From contig CAYWSB010000007.1 in assembly GCA_964460465.1 (NCBI GenBank), forward strand, positions 5,254 to 69,253: a DNA stretch of 64,000 nucleotides. The letters are read 5' to 3'. The notes below the pieces were generated by a model. It was not told the origin of the DNA, did no database searches, and was given only the letters and a program-made list of their open reading frames with translations. Made by a program: the position numbers and the translations under genes. The stretch's first letter is position 1. Each line of letters starts with the position of its first letter. Positions 31,126-39,206 of the stretch are shown here, in pieces. Source of the DNA: SLRI01 sp964460465 (GTDB taxonomy: Bacteria > Pseudomonadota > Alphaproteobacteria > Geminicoccales > Geminicoccaceae).

Positions 31126-32139
31126 TCAGCGGGGCACGTCGATCGTGATCAGCCGACCTTGCAAGCTATAGTCCATGCCGCGCGGCGCACCATTCGCCTC
31201 GGCAGCATCGAGCGCGCACTCGAGGGCGTCCACCGCAGCGGTGATGGTCCCGTCGAAGCGGGTGTCCAGCTGCCGCTCGGCCGGCCCGTCCACGACGCTG
31301 CGCACGACGAAGCCGCAGCCCTCGAGCGCCCGCTGCACCCCGGTCCGCAGCCGGCCCGAGCCCGCGCTGCGCAGCGCTATGGTATAGAACGTACGGGCGT
31401 CGCGGATTTGTCCACCCACCGTGGCGGCAACGCTCTCCAGGCTGTAGACCATGCCGCGCCGGATCGCCGTCGTGTCGTCCGGCCCCCGGGTCGAGCCGAT
31501 GTTCAAGGCGTCGCCCACGCCCCGGTTGGTGAAGGCCTCGACGACGGTGAGCCAGGTGGCGACGGCGACGGTCCGCCCCGGCCCCTGCGGATCAGGGAGC
31601 GGTGCGCCGACATCGACCTGGCCGGTCATCACCCACTCGCAATTGGCGAGCTCGGCCTGGCCGAGGTCGCGGAGCGTCTCGGTCAGCGCGTCCCGGATCG
31701 AGCGCCGCACGCTCTCGTCCAGCTGTGCCGAGCTGGCGGCAGCCGTGCGCGGTGCATCGGCGAGCGGGGTGCGCAGGTTTACGCTCCTGGCCTGGAAGCG
31801 GTCGACGAGCTGGTCGACGGTGACCAGCTCGAGGCCCTGCTCGCGGAAGAGCTGCCGGGCGGCGGTGATCGCCTCCTTGACGTCGAGGCCCCGCCTCTCG
31901 GCGGGCTCGCCGGCGACGAGAAAGCGCACCAGCGGGCAGACGTTCTCGGTCCGGGCGGCGAGCGGCGGTGGCGGCGGCGGGGCGGCCGCGACAACGGCCG
32001 GCCCGGCTGTCGTGGCGGCTGTCGTGGCGGCCGGCGGGCCGGCCGCCTCGCTTTGGCAGCCGGCGAGAGCGAGGGCCCCCAGCACCGGCAGCGTTGCCGC
32101 CAGGGCCCGGGTCGCGGCCCGGATCGGCGAGCGGGTCAT
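31126..32139 (-). CDS. Lipoprotein, possibly CsgG/LPP20-like, unassigned
   Basis: A 337-residue protein with signal peptide and lipobox (VLGALALAGC-Q), then an Ala/Pro-rich linker (AAAPPPPPPLAAR). Its globular part has features of CsgG/curli-assembly-type lipoproteins: AARQLFREQGLELVTVDQLV, SIRDALTETLRDLGQAELA, WVMTGQVDVGAPL, VATWLTVVEAF. I call this similarity of pattern only. The ATG overlaps the stop of the gene upstream by 4 bases (32136-32139). Confidence 0.55.
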   Translation of the reverse strand: MTRSPIRAATRALAATLPVLGALALAGCQSEAAGPPAATTAATTAGPAVVAAAPPPPPPLAARTENVCPLVRFLVAGEPAERRGLDVKEAITAARQLFREQGLELVTVDQLVDRFQARSVNLRTPLADAPRTAAASSAQLDESVRRSIRDALTETLRDLGQAELANCEWVMTGQVDVGAPLPDPQGPGRTVAVATWLTVVEAFTNRGVGDALNIGSTRGPDDTTAIRRGMVYSLESVAATVGGQIRDARTFYTIALRSAGSGRLRTGVQRALEGCGFVVRSVVDGPAERQLDTRFDGTITAAVDALECALDAAEANGAPRGMDYSLQGRLITIDVPR

Positions 32140-32588
32140 GTGCAGCGTCCTCCGAGCTCGCGCTCACCGCCGAGATCGAGCGCCTTGCGCATCGCACCGA
32201 TGTGCAGGAGCCTGGCCATCGGGCCGTCGATCGGCGGCAATGAGGCGGTGTAGTGGCAGTCGAGCGCGGCACCGTTCCGGAACAGGTCGAGCCGGCCGGC
32301 CGGCACGGCACCGGCGCAGGACCGGCCGCGATAGAGATCGAGCCTGAGATCGGCGGCGAAGCTGTGCCGGGCGACGTGCGCATTGCCGGTCGGCACCACC
32401 TCCTGATGGACGTCGGCGAGCACCACCACCACCTTCTCGTCCGCCTCCTCGGGGGCGATGCGCAGCGTCATGAGCTGGTCGCGGGCGTACCAGCCGCCGG
32501 TGGTCGGCAGCCGCAGCAGCCCCACCGTCTGCCCGCCGCGCTCCGCGGCGATGTCCGCCCAGACGGCGAAGTCGCGCGGCGGCAGCAT
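32136..32588 (-). CDS. Unrecognised 150-residue protein, start uncertain
   Basis: No family recognised. It is beta-rich (TVGLLRLPTTGGWYARDQLM, EKVVVVLADVHQEVV, FAADLRLDLYRG). The same frame stays open and looks coding upstream to 32711 (IELRCPSSASGESNCRKLQA), immediately after the stop of the preceding lipoprotein gene, but has no ATG, GTG or TTG there. A non-standard start or a small upstream frameshift is possible. The first usable ATG is at 32588. It is coupled to the next gene by a 4-base overlap. Confidence 0.5.
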   Translation of the reverse strand: MLPPRDFAVWADIAAERGGQTVGLLRLPTTGGWYARDQLMTLRIAPEEADEKVVVVLADVHQEVVPTGNAHVARHSFAADLRLDLYRGRSCAGAVPAGRLDLFRNGAALDCHYTASLPPIDGPMARLLHIGAMRKALDLGGERELGGRCT

Positions 32589-32711
32589 CGTCCGGCCCTT
32601 GGCGGCCAGCGCCTCGGTGGCGAGATGGGCTAAAGCCGCCTGCAGCTTGCGGCAGTTGGACTCGCCGGACGCACTGCTCGGGCAGCGCAGCTCGATCCCG
32701 CATGGCCCGGC

Positions 32712-33500
32712 TCACGCCGGGCCGGCGCTCGGCACGAACTCGAACAGCCGCGACGCTTGCGCACCGTCCAGGACCACGCGGGTCACCATGGTGCGGGTCG
32801 CCCCCGGCCGCCAGCCGGCGGCCGCCCGCCGGAGGCCGTCGACGGCACGGCGGGCGGCGTCGACATAGGCCTGCTCCAGGGTGGGCGGTGCGGCGCCGGC
32901 GACGACGACCGCGGTGGTCGCCTGGCTCGCCAGGACGATCTCGCCCGAGCCAGGCCGGGCGAGCAGGGCGGTCATCGTCACGAGCGAGCCGTGGCGGGCG
33001 AAGCTCGCCGGCGTGGTCGCCGAGGGCACCTGGAAGTCGAGCTCGAGCCCGGCCACGAGGCTCAGCACGTAGACCCGGGAGCCACCGATCTCGTCGGCCA
33101 GGGCCCGGCCGCGGATCGCCGCCGGATCGACGGCACCCCTGTCGGCGACGAGGCGGGCGAACGCCTCGGGGTCGTCGACCACCGGATGGACCGAGACTGC
33201 CGGTGCCAGTGGCCGGCCGACCACATGGTCGCGGATCGCGAGCACGAAGGGTGCGGGGCCGCCGTCGGCGCGGCCGTAAACGAGCCGGTCGAGCGCCGGC
33301 TGGGCGCGCCTGTCGAGATAGCCGATCCCGCCATAGACGACGACGGCATCGCTGGCCGGCGGCAGCGTCGCGACCGGCGGCGCCGCAGCGCCCTGTCGCG
33401 GTGCCTCGCGCGGGGCGGCGCAGGCGGCCGGGACCAGCAGCGCGGCGAGGAGGCCGGCCAGCGCGGCGAGCCGGTGCCTGATGTGCATAGCGAGAAACAT
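32712..33500 (-). CDS. Lipoprotein of unknown function, first gene of the transglycosylase/ExbD-like run
   Basis: A 262-residue protein. The start at 33500 gives MFLAMHIRHRLAALAGLLAALLVPAAC, a signal peptide with lipobox-like PAAC. The mature part has an alternating strand/helix pattern (AVVVYGGIGYLDRRAQPALD, PFVLAIRDHVVGRPLAP, RVYVLSLVAGLELDFQVP) with no family match. It heads a minus-strand run of seven genes ending at 27672, with very short gaps or overlaps between several members. Confidence 0.55.
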   Translation of the reverse strand: MFLAMHIRHRLAALAGLLAALLVPAACAAPREAPRQGAAAPPVATLPPASDAVVVYGGIGYLDRRAQPALDRLVYGRADGGPAPFVLAIRDHVVGRPLAPAVSVHPVVDDPEAFARLVADRGAVDPAAIRGRALADEIGGSRVYVLSLVAGLELDFQVPSATTPASFARHGSLVTMTALLARPGSGEIVLASQATTAVVVAGAAPPTLEQAYVDAARRAVDGLRRAAAGWRPGATRTMVTRVVLDGAQASRLFEFVPSAGPA

Positions 33501-33913
33501 ACGGTCTTCCCGTTGCGGCCGAAGCCTGCCGGCCCCGGCTCGGCGATCGGCGAGGTCGGCCAGACCAGCGATGCGCCGCACGGCCTCGATCCGGCGCGGG
33601 CCCGGCCCGCCGTCATGCAAGGGCGGCGCGGCACAGCGGCCACGAGCACCCCGGGGGCCCCCGTCACCCGTGCAGGTAGCGACGTCCACATCCCGATCGC
33701 GCAGGCCCGAGCCCTGGTCGAGCAACGTTCCGACCTGCTCGCAGCGATGCCGCGATCATGGCAGTTTTCGAGAAGGGCCCCAGGCGGTCAAGGAGAAAGT
33801 CGGCCACCGGCGGCGCGTGACATAGGGGAATGCAGCCGCCTTCTGGTCGCGCATTTTTCGCTCACCCCCGGCCATAGCAAGCCTCGACGAAGCACCACGA
33901 CGAGGATGGCGAG
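33501..33913. other. 413-base divergent control region between the two main runs of the envelope cluster
   Basis: Separates the minus run (from 33500) and the plus run (from 33914). No clear promoter pair, operator or RNA gene was seen. A slightly AT-richer stretch around 33845-33900 could carry the plus-strand promoter. Shared control of both runs from here is likely but not shown. Confidence 0.35.
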
Positions 33914-34564
33914 ATGCCCAGGTCCATCGAATCCGCCCCCCGAGGCCGCCGGCCCGCCCGCCGTCGCAGCCTGGCCGGCGCCCTGCTCGGCCTGGCGCTG
34001 GGTGCCTGCGCCACGGCGTCGCCGCCGGCTCCCTCGCCCAGCGTGGCGGCGCCACCGAGCCGCGACGAGGTGATCGTCCGCCAGGAAGCCGCGGTGCCGC
34101 GCGGCGAGGACGCCGCGGCGCTGCGCGCGGCGGCAGCGCTCGAGACGGCCGAGGCGGCCTTTGCCGACTGCCGCGACGAGGGCATGGGGCTCGAGGCGCG
34201 TGCCCGGGCCAACGCCAATGCCGGCCAGTACCGCCGCGCCGCGCTGATCCTCGAAGGCTGCCTCGCAGAGGCTGAGCGCTCGGCCATGATCGCCGCCGAG
34301 GCACGCCTGCCGGTGCTGGCCATGGCCATCCAGAGCCACGCCAAGGCCGGCGACGTCGGCCGCGCCGGCGAGCTCCTGGAGCAGCTCGAGACCCGCTTCA
34401 CCGGGCTCGATCTCTACTACGCCGACGGCACCTCGTTCATCGAGTCGCTGCGCCTCGCCCTCGGTCTCGCCACCGACGCCGAGGCGGGCGCCTTCTCGAC
34501 CGCCAACGTCAACCCGACGCTCAAGGCGGATCTCCGCCGGCAGCGCTACTGGCAGGCCCATTGA
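33914..34564 (+). CDS. TPR-like lipoprotein
   Basis: A 216-residue protein with an Arg-rich N-terminus, signal peptide and lipobox (GALLGLALGAC-A). The mature part is helical with two or three TPR-like helix pairs (MGLEARARANANAGQYRRAALILEGC, AAEARLPVLAMAIQSHAKAGDVGRAGELLEQLE). TPR proteins often accompany TonB/ExbBD-type operons, and this one opens the run that encodes the ExbB-like and TonB-like proteins. Confidence 0.6.
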   Translation: MPRSIESAPRGRRPARRRSLAGALLGLALGACATASPPAPSPSVAAPPSRDEVIVRQEAAVPRGEDAAALRAAAALETAEAAFADCRDEGMGLEARARANANAGQYRRAALILEGCLAEAERSAMIAAEARLPVLAMAIQSHAKAGDVGRAGELLEQLETRFTGLDLYYADGTSFIESLRLALGLATDAEAGAFSTANVNPTLKADLRRQRYWQAH

Positions 34565-34614
34565 ACCCGGCATCCCGGGCGCCGTCTCGACGAGGCGCAC
34601 AGCGGAGGAAGGAC

Positions 34615-35514
34615 ATGCCCCTCGATCGATCGACCGCCGGCCGGCCGCGCGCGCCCGTGCCCGTGGCACTGCTCGTCTGCACGGCGCTGCTCGCCGCCGC
34701 CCCGGCGGCCGGTGCGCAGGACATCGCCGATCCCGCCTGGCGGCCCGAGGTCAGCGAGCAGCTCATCAAGCTGCCGGCCGCCGTGCTCGACCGGCGAATC
34801 GATCGCGACTTCGAGGAGTCGAGCCTCGGCCGCCTGCTCCGGCAGCAGGAGCAGGACATGCGCGTCAAGTCGCGCACGCTGGCCGAGCTGCAGGCGGCGA
34901 TCGAGCTCGCCCAGGGCGACCAGGCACTCGAGCTGCGCCATCGCCTCCTGGTCGAGAAGCAGGCCTTCATCAACCTCGCCGGCGAGAAGAACCGGATCGA
35001 GCGCGAGCAGCTTACCACCAAGCGGCAGGTGCTGGAGACCATCCTCTCCCGCCTCGGCCAGGACAATGGCGCCTTGAGCAGCGACCGGCGCGAGCTGATC
35101 GAGCGCCAGCAGGCGGCGCGACAGCGGCTCGAGGCGACGATCGGGATGGCCGACCAGCTGCTCTCGACCAACCCCGTCGGCGGCGAGAGCCCCTATGCCG
35201 CCCGCTACGCCGAGAACATCGCCGCCATCGAGGCGCTGCGCCGCAAGATCGACGAACACCCCATGACCCAGGATCCGATGATCGACGGCGAGCAGCTCGC
35301 CAAGCCCGACTACGTCCGCCACCTCGTCGCCGCCACCGAGGGGGCGATGGCGCTGCTCGCCATGGAGGACGAGATGCTGGGCTACATGGCCCGGCTGACC
35401 TCGCTCGACGCGCTCGCCCTCGGCGAGGCGATGGACGATCCCGAGCTCGCCGACAGCGATGTCCGGGGCCGCAGCAGCGTGCTGCAGGACGCCGTCGCGA
35501 TCTTCCTCGACTGA
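34615..35514 (+). CDS. Periplasmic coiled-coil protein
   Basis: A 299-residue protein. The ATG at 34615 follows GGAGGAAGG. Signal peptide (VPVALLVCTALLAAAPAAGAQD), then about 150 residues of continuous helix with heptad character (SRTLAELQAAIELAQGDQAL, EKNRIEREQLTTKRQVLETI, RQQAARQRLEATIGMADQLL) and a helical end. The size and position just upstream of an ExbB-like gene recall the DUF3450 coiled-coil proteins of TonB2-type operons, but I cannot show homology. Confidence 0.6.
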   Translation: MPLDRSTAGRPRAPVPVALLVCTALLAAAPAAGAQDIADPAWRPEVSEQLIKLPAAVLDRRIDRDFEESSLGRLLRQQEQDMRVKSRTLAELQAAIELAQGDQALELRHRLLVEKQAFINLAGEKNRIEREQLTTKRQVLETILSRLGQDNGALSSDRRELIERQQAARQRLEATIGMADQLLSTNPVGGESPYAARYAENIAAIEALRRKIDEHPMTQDPMIDGEQLAKPDYVRHLVAATEGAMALLAMEDEMLGYMARLTSLDALALGEAMDDPELADSDVRGRSSVLQDAVAIFLD

Positions 35515-35543
35515 CCCGCAACCGCCGCCTGGAGGACGCTGCC

Positions 35544-35942
35544 ATGCGCAACCGGCACCTCGCCGCCTTCCTGATCGTCATCGGCCTCGGCACGGGCCTG
35601 GCACCGGTCGCCGCTGCCACGGCCGGCCCACTCGAAAATCTCGAGCGGGAGCGCGCCGCCATGCTGGCCGTGCTGCGCGACCCGGGCCTGGCGCCGGAGG
35701 ACCGCCAGCTCCGCCTCGAGGCGATGGCGCGGCGCCTGCGCGATCTCGAGCAGATGGCCATGCGCGACGAGACACTTCTCGGTCGCAACACGCCCACGGT
35801 GCGCCAGGCCTTCGCCCATTACGAGCTGACCTTCCTCGTCCATGCCGCCGCCGAGGCGGGCCACAGCCTGGCCGAGCACTGGCTGACCACGGTCGGCCTC
35901 GGCACCGACCAGCTGCTCGCGGCGCGGGTGGGCCGGCGGTGA
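35544..35942 (+). CDS. Small secreted helical protein
   Basis: A 132-residue protein with a signal peptide (MRNRHLAAFLIVIGLGTGLAPVAAATA) and a charged helix (LENLERERAAMLAVLRDPGL, RLRDLEQMAMRDETLLGRN). No family match. Its stop overlaps the ExbB-like start by 4 bases (GTGA), so it is translationally coupled to the channel-like subunit. Confidence 0.55.
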   Translation: MRNRHLAAFLIVIGLGTGLAPVAAATAGPLENLERERAAMLAVLRDPGLAPEDRQLRLEAMARRLRDLEQMAMRDETLLGRNTPTVRQAFAHYELTFLVHAAAEAGHSLAEHWLTTVGLGTDQLLAARVGRR

Positions 35943-36478
35943 GGGTGCCGACCCTCGTCGTGGCCCGGGATCTGGGCCAGGCGGCTGGGCAGGCGTCCGC
36001 CCTGTTGCTCGCCCTGCTCGTGACCCTGGCCGCGATCCTGGCCCTGGCCACCCCGCTGACACCGGCGGCGCTGCTCGGGCTGGCGGTGGACACGCTGGGT
36101 GCGGGCTTTCTCGTCGTGCTGGGGCTGCTGGTCCTGACGACCGTGGCCGCCTGCCTGCAGATGCGTGCGGCGCGCGAGGCCGGCCGGCTGCTGTTCTGGC
36201 GCGACCTCGGCTTCTACACCGCCGGCGGCATCGCCACGGTGGCGCTGACCTGGACGCTCTTCGGCATCAGCCTCGGCATCGGCACCCTGGCCGAGACGGA
36301 GCTGGCGCCGGCGACGATCCAGGCGGTGATCGCCGACCTCACGCGGCATTTCGGGATGGCCTTCTTCACCACCATCGTCGGCCTGCCGCTCGCCACCCTG
36401 CTGCGCGCCGTGGTGGGTCTGCTCGCCGCCCGCTGCCAACGCCTGCTGGGCGCCGCGGCCCCGGCGACGCCCGATTGA
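35939..36478 (+). CDS. MotA/TolQ/ExbB-like proton-channel protein
   Basis: A 179-residue protein starting at GTG 35939. Four hydrophobic helices at about 18-40, 44-72, 92-115 and 138-163. The last two match the ExbB/TolQ core: AGGIATVALTWTLFGISLGI aligns with the 'LGLLGTVIGLIPAF' helix, and HFGMAFFTTIVGLPLATLLR aligns with 'AL.TTA.GLxVAIPA', including the Thr pair that lines the proton path. The large cytoplasmic loop of MotA is absent. The partner is probably the ExbD-like protein at 28975. I infer that it forms a proton-driven motor in the inner membrane. Confidence 0.6.
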   Translation: MRVPTLVVARDLGQAAGQASALLLALLVTLAAILALATPLTPAALLGLAVDTLGAGFLVVLGLLVLTTVAACLQMRAAREAGRLLFWRDLGFYTAGGIATVALTWTLFGISLGIGTLAETELAPATIQAVIADLTRHFGMAFFTTIVGLPLATLLRAVVGLLAARCQRLLGAAAPATPD

Positions 36479-36529
36479 CCGCGGCGGCCGGCGCCGGCGT
36501 CCCGGCCAGAATCCTGGAGTGCCTGGAGC

Positions 36530-36910
36530 ATGTCCGCCTACGAGAACTGGCTCCTCCCCACCGACGACCCCACGGTCCGCCGGCATCGCGCCGAGGTGCT
36601 GGCCTTCACGGCAACGGCCGACGAGCCGGTGGCCGTGCAGCTCGCGCAGTCGCCGCCACGTCCGCGACCGCCGGCGTCGGTCGGCGCGCCGCAGCCGCAG
36701 CCGCAGCCGCAGATCGTGGCGGCCGCACCGCCGCGCCGGACGCCGGCCGTCGACCCCGCGCGCGTTCGCGCCCTGCTCGACGGCGAGCTGCAGCCGGGGG
36801 CTGCTGCACTGCCGACCGATCCGGCGACCACCCGGCGCGAGCTCTTCCAGCTGTTCGCCGATCTCGACGCGCTGGCCCGGCGACTGGCCGCCGGTGCGGC
36901 GGGCGGCTGA
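36530..36910 (+). CDS. Small proline-rich protein, no membrane segment
   Basis: A 126-residue protein: a short N-terminal domain (MSAYENWLLPTDDPTVRRHR), a Pro/Gln-rich middle (PQPQPQPQ) and a C-terminal helix (TRRELFQLFADLDALARRLA). No signal peptide or family. It lies between the ExbB-like gene and the TonB-like gene, 3 bases from the latter, so it is likely a cytoplasmic accessory of the complex. Confidence 0.5.
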   Translation: MSAYENWLLPTDDPTVRRHRAEVLAFTATADEPVAVQLAQSPPRPRPPASVGAPQPQPQPQIVAAAPPRRTPAVDPARVRALLDGELQPGAAALPTDPATTRRELFQLFADLDALARRLAAGAAGG

Positions 36911-36913
36911 GCC

Positions 36914-38074
36914 ATGCGCCCGTCGGCCATGGCGTTGGCCGCGAGCCTCGCGATCCGCGAGGCGCCGGTCGTGGGCGCGGCCCTCCTCGCCCTGCTGCTG
37001 GTCGTGGCGATGCTGCATCAGGACGCCCGGCTGGCCCGCGACGACCAGCCTGCCCCGCCGGCCGAGCGGCAGGCTGCCGACGGGGCGGTCGCGGCCATGC
37101 GCGCCGACGCGGCCGAGGCGCTGGAGCCGATCCGGCTCCGCCCCCCGCCACCGCCCGATCCCGGCGCCGAGCCGACACCGGAGCCCGAGCCTGCGCCGCA
37201 GCCCGAGCCGGTGCTGGAGCCCGAGCCGGCGCCGCAGCCTGGTCGCGAGGTTGCAGCCGCGCCGCCAGCCACCGCCAGCGGTGACCCCGAGGCCAGCGCG
37301 CCGGATGGACCGCACCGCAGCGCGCCCGCTGCGATCGATCTGGCCGTCGACGGCACCGAGGCGCCCACCCGCCCCGAGGCGCCGGCGGCGGACGTCCTTG
37401 CCGTCGCGCCGCCGCCGGCCGCCGCGCTGCGACCCGCCACGGTCCGGCCGCCGCTACCCCGACCCGAGCGCACGCCGCAGGCGGCCGCGGCACCGATGCC
37501 CCCGGGCGGTGCGGCGATCGAGCTGCGCACCGACGGCGCCGTCCAGCGGCGCGGCCGCGTGCTGCTGCAGCTCCTGGAAAGCGGCACGGGGCCCAACGTG
37601 ATCATCGCCTGGCCGTCGGCGGCCGACGAGCAGGAGCGTCTCGCCGCCGTGCTCGCCCGCTGCTACGGCATGGAGCTGGCCCTCCTGCGCCGCGACAACA
37701 CCGTGCTGCGCGCCGCGGACCCGCCGGGCACCAGCCGGCCGCTCGACCTCGATCGCTGGTCACGCTTTCCCCGCGCCCCGTCGGGGGTCGTCACCGCCTT
37801 CGAGCGCTCGATCGAGGCGGATCTTCGCCGCCACCACCGCGCCGCGGGCGGCCTGTTCGACAGCCGCCCCGTCCGGCTCTTCCCTCGGGAGGTCGACGCG
37901 GCCCTGCTCGGCGGCCTCGAGGCGCTGCTCGGTCGCGACTACGCCGAAGCCAAAGAGATCCACCTGGCCTACGAGCTGCGCGACGCCACGGTCCGGCTGG
38001 TCGATCTCCGCCGCGACGGCGCTCCCGTGCCGGGCGCGCTGGCCCTGCCGAAGGTCGGGACCTGCCGCGAGTGA
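36914..38074 (+). CDS. TonB-like single-pass protein with Pro/Glu-rich periplasmic linker
   Basis: A 386-residue protein. A short cytoplasmic N-terminus, one membrane helix at about 18-35 (VVGAALLALLLVVAMLHQ), then a long extended linker with a PEPEPAPQPEP stretch at about 84-110, the hallmark of TonB/TolA-type proteins that cross the periplasm. The C-terminal ~190 residues (from about GAAIELRTDGAVQRRGRVLL) form a compact domain with GPNVIIAWPSAADEQERLAA then RCYGMELALLRRDN; I do not recognise it as TonB_C. By context with the ExbB-like gene it could transmit energy to the outer envelope. It is last in the plus-strand run. Confidence 0.5.
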   Translation: MRPSAMALAASLAIREAPVVGAALLALLLVVAMLHQDARLARDDQPAPPAERQAADGAVAAMRADAAEALEPIRLRPPPPPDPGAEPTPEPEPAPQPEPVLEPEPAPQPGREVAAAPPATASGDPEASAPDGPHRSAPAAIDLAVDGTEAPTRPEAPAADVLAVAPPPAAALRPATVRPPLPRPERTPQAAAAPMPPGGAAIELRTDGAVQRRGRVLLQLLESGTGPNVIIAWPSAADEQERLAAVLARCYGMELALLRRDNTVLRAADPPGTSRPLDLDRWSRFPRAPSGVVTAFERSIEADLRRHHRAAGGLFDSRPVRLFPREVDAALLGGLEALLGRDYAEAKEIHLAYELRDATVRLVDLRRDGAPVPGALALPKVGTCRE

Positions 38075-38078
38075 GCGG

Positions 38079-39206
38079 TCAGACCGGCTCGGCGAGCCGC
38101 GGCCGGCAGCCGAAGCGAACGGCGAAGTCGTTGGTGAAGGCCGTCCTGAAGGCATCGTTGACGCCGTCGGCGATGCGCTCGCGCTGTGCCGCCTTGGCGA
38201 AGCTGCGGCCCGCCGCGTCGACCCCGAGGAAGGCGGCCAGCCGCTCGACCAGCGCCGCCTGGTCGACCACGTCGCGCTCGTAGACGAGGTCGAGCCGGCG
38301 CTCGAACAAGGCCCGCAACGCCTCTAGGTACGCGGATTGGCTCGCATAGCCGAGATAACGCTTGAGTATGCTGTAGAAGTCGTAGCGCACCGCCTCGGCG
38401 GCTTCGATCCTGTCTCGGCTGGCCGCGTCGGTGACATGCCAGACGCCGCGCCGGGCAGCCAGCTCGCCGGAGATCGCCTGCATCGTGCGATCCTGCCGAT
38501 CGAGGAAGATGGGATAGACGTCGAGCGGAAGCTCCAGCGCCGCGGCAACGTCGGCGAGGCCGCAGGTCGTGACGTAGTCCTCGACGAAATGGGTGATCAG
38601 CTTGGTACCGACCCAGCCATCGCGGGCCGAGTAGCGCAGGAAGTTGCGGATCGCCGCCACCTTGTCGAACCGGTAGCTCGATGCGAAGAGCTCGATCAGC
38701 GTGTCCCGGAGATGCTCCTTGGGCCTGCCGATCCCGAGCCCCTCGAGAAGGTCGCAGACCAGGCTCGAACCCGAGCGCGGCGTGGCGAAGACAACCGCGA
38801 GCTTCAGTGGCGGGCACGGCGCGTCGACCGTGGCGTCGGTTTCGAACAGTTTGTGCGCCGCGTGCGCGACCAGGGCCGGCACGACATGTTGGGCCAGACC
38901 GACGAAGGTGAGCGCGGGATAGGTCTCCCGCAGGGTGCGCAAGCGGTCGGCCTCGTGGGTCGGCGCTGCCACCACCAGAAGCGGCGGCTTCGTCTCGGCC
39001 GCCGCCAAGTGCCGCAGGCCGTCCATGGTCTCGATCGAGAGCGCCTGGACCGGCACGGCCAGTTCCGGCGCGTCCTTCGCATCACGCCGCGCGTAATAGA
39101 GGTCGGCGACGAATCCCGGATCGCACAGCAGGGTCAGCTTCTTGGCGTTGTCGTTGAGAAAGCGGACGATGTTTATCTCGCTCGACGCCGCGAAGAGGGT
39201 CTTCAT
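38079..39206 (-). CDS. Stf0-like sulfotransferase
   Basis: A 375-residue protein. An N-terminal ~135-residue domain of unknown role precedes a sulfotransferase domain with the PAPS 5'-phosphosulfate loop LAVVFATPRSGSSLVCDLLE and GIGRPKEHL, as in Stf0 (trehalose 2-sulfotransferase) and related enzymes. Later motifs include RYSARDGWVGTKLI and IFLDRQDRTMQAIS, near the 3'-phosphate site. The substrate is probably a glycan or glycolipid, given the neighbouring glycosyltransferases. It overlaps the DUF6473 gene upstream by 4 bases (ATGA). Confidence 0.85.
   Translation of the reverse strand: MKTLFAASSEINIVRFLNDNAKKLTLLCDPGFVADLYYARRDAKDAPELAVPVQALSIETMDGLRHLAAAETKPPLLVVAAPTHEADRLRTLRETYPALTFVGLAQHVVPALVAHAAHKLFETDATVDAPCPPLKLAVVFATPRSGSSLVCDLLEGLGIGRPKEHLRDTLIELFASSYRFDKVAAIRNFLRYSARDGWVGTKLITHFVEDYVTTCGLADVAAALELPLDVYPIFLDRQDRTMQAISGELAARRGVWHVTDAASRDRIEAAEAVRYDFYSILKRYLGYASQSAYLEALRALFERRLDLVYERDVVDQAALVERLAAFLGVDAAGRSFAKAAQRERIADGVNDAFRTAFTNDFAVRFGCRPRLAEPV

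Noticed and set aside
27672..38074. Zorya-type anti-phage system because of ExbB/MotA-like and MotB-like proteins
   Set aside because: ZorA's long tail, the ZorB OmpA domain, ZorC and the ZorD or ZorE nuclease/helicase are all missing; the neighbours are envelope lipoproteins and transglycosylases.
36914..38074. Calling this protein TonB or TolA outright
   Set aside because: The anchor and Pro/Glu linker fit, but the C-terminal domain shows no TonB_C or TolA-III motif that I recognise.
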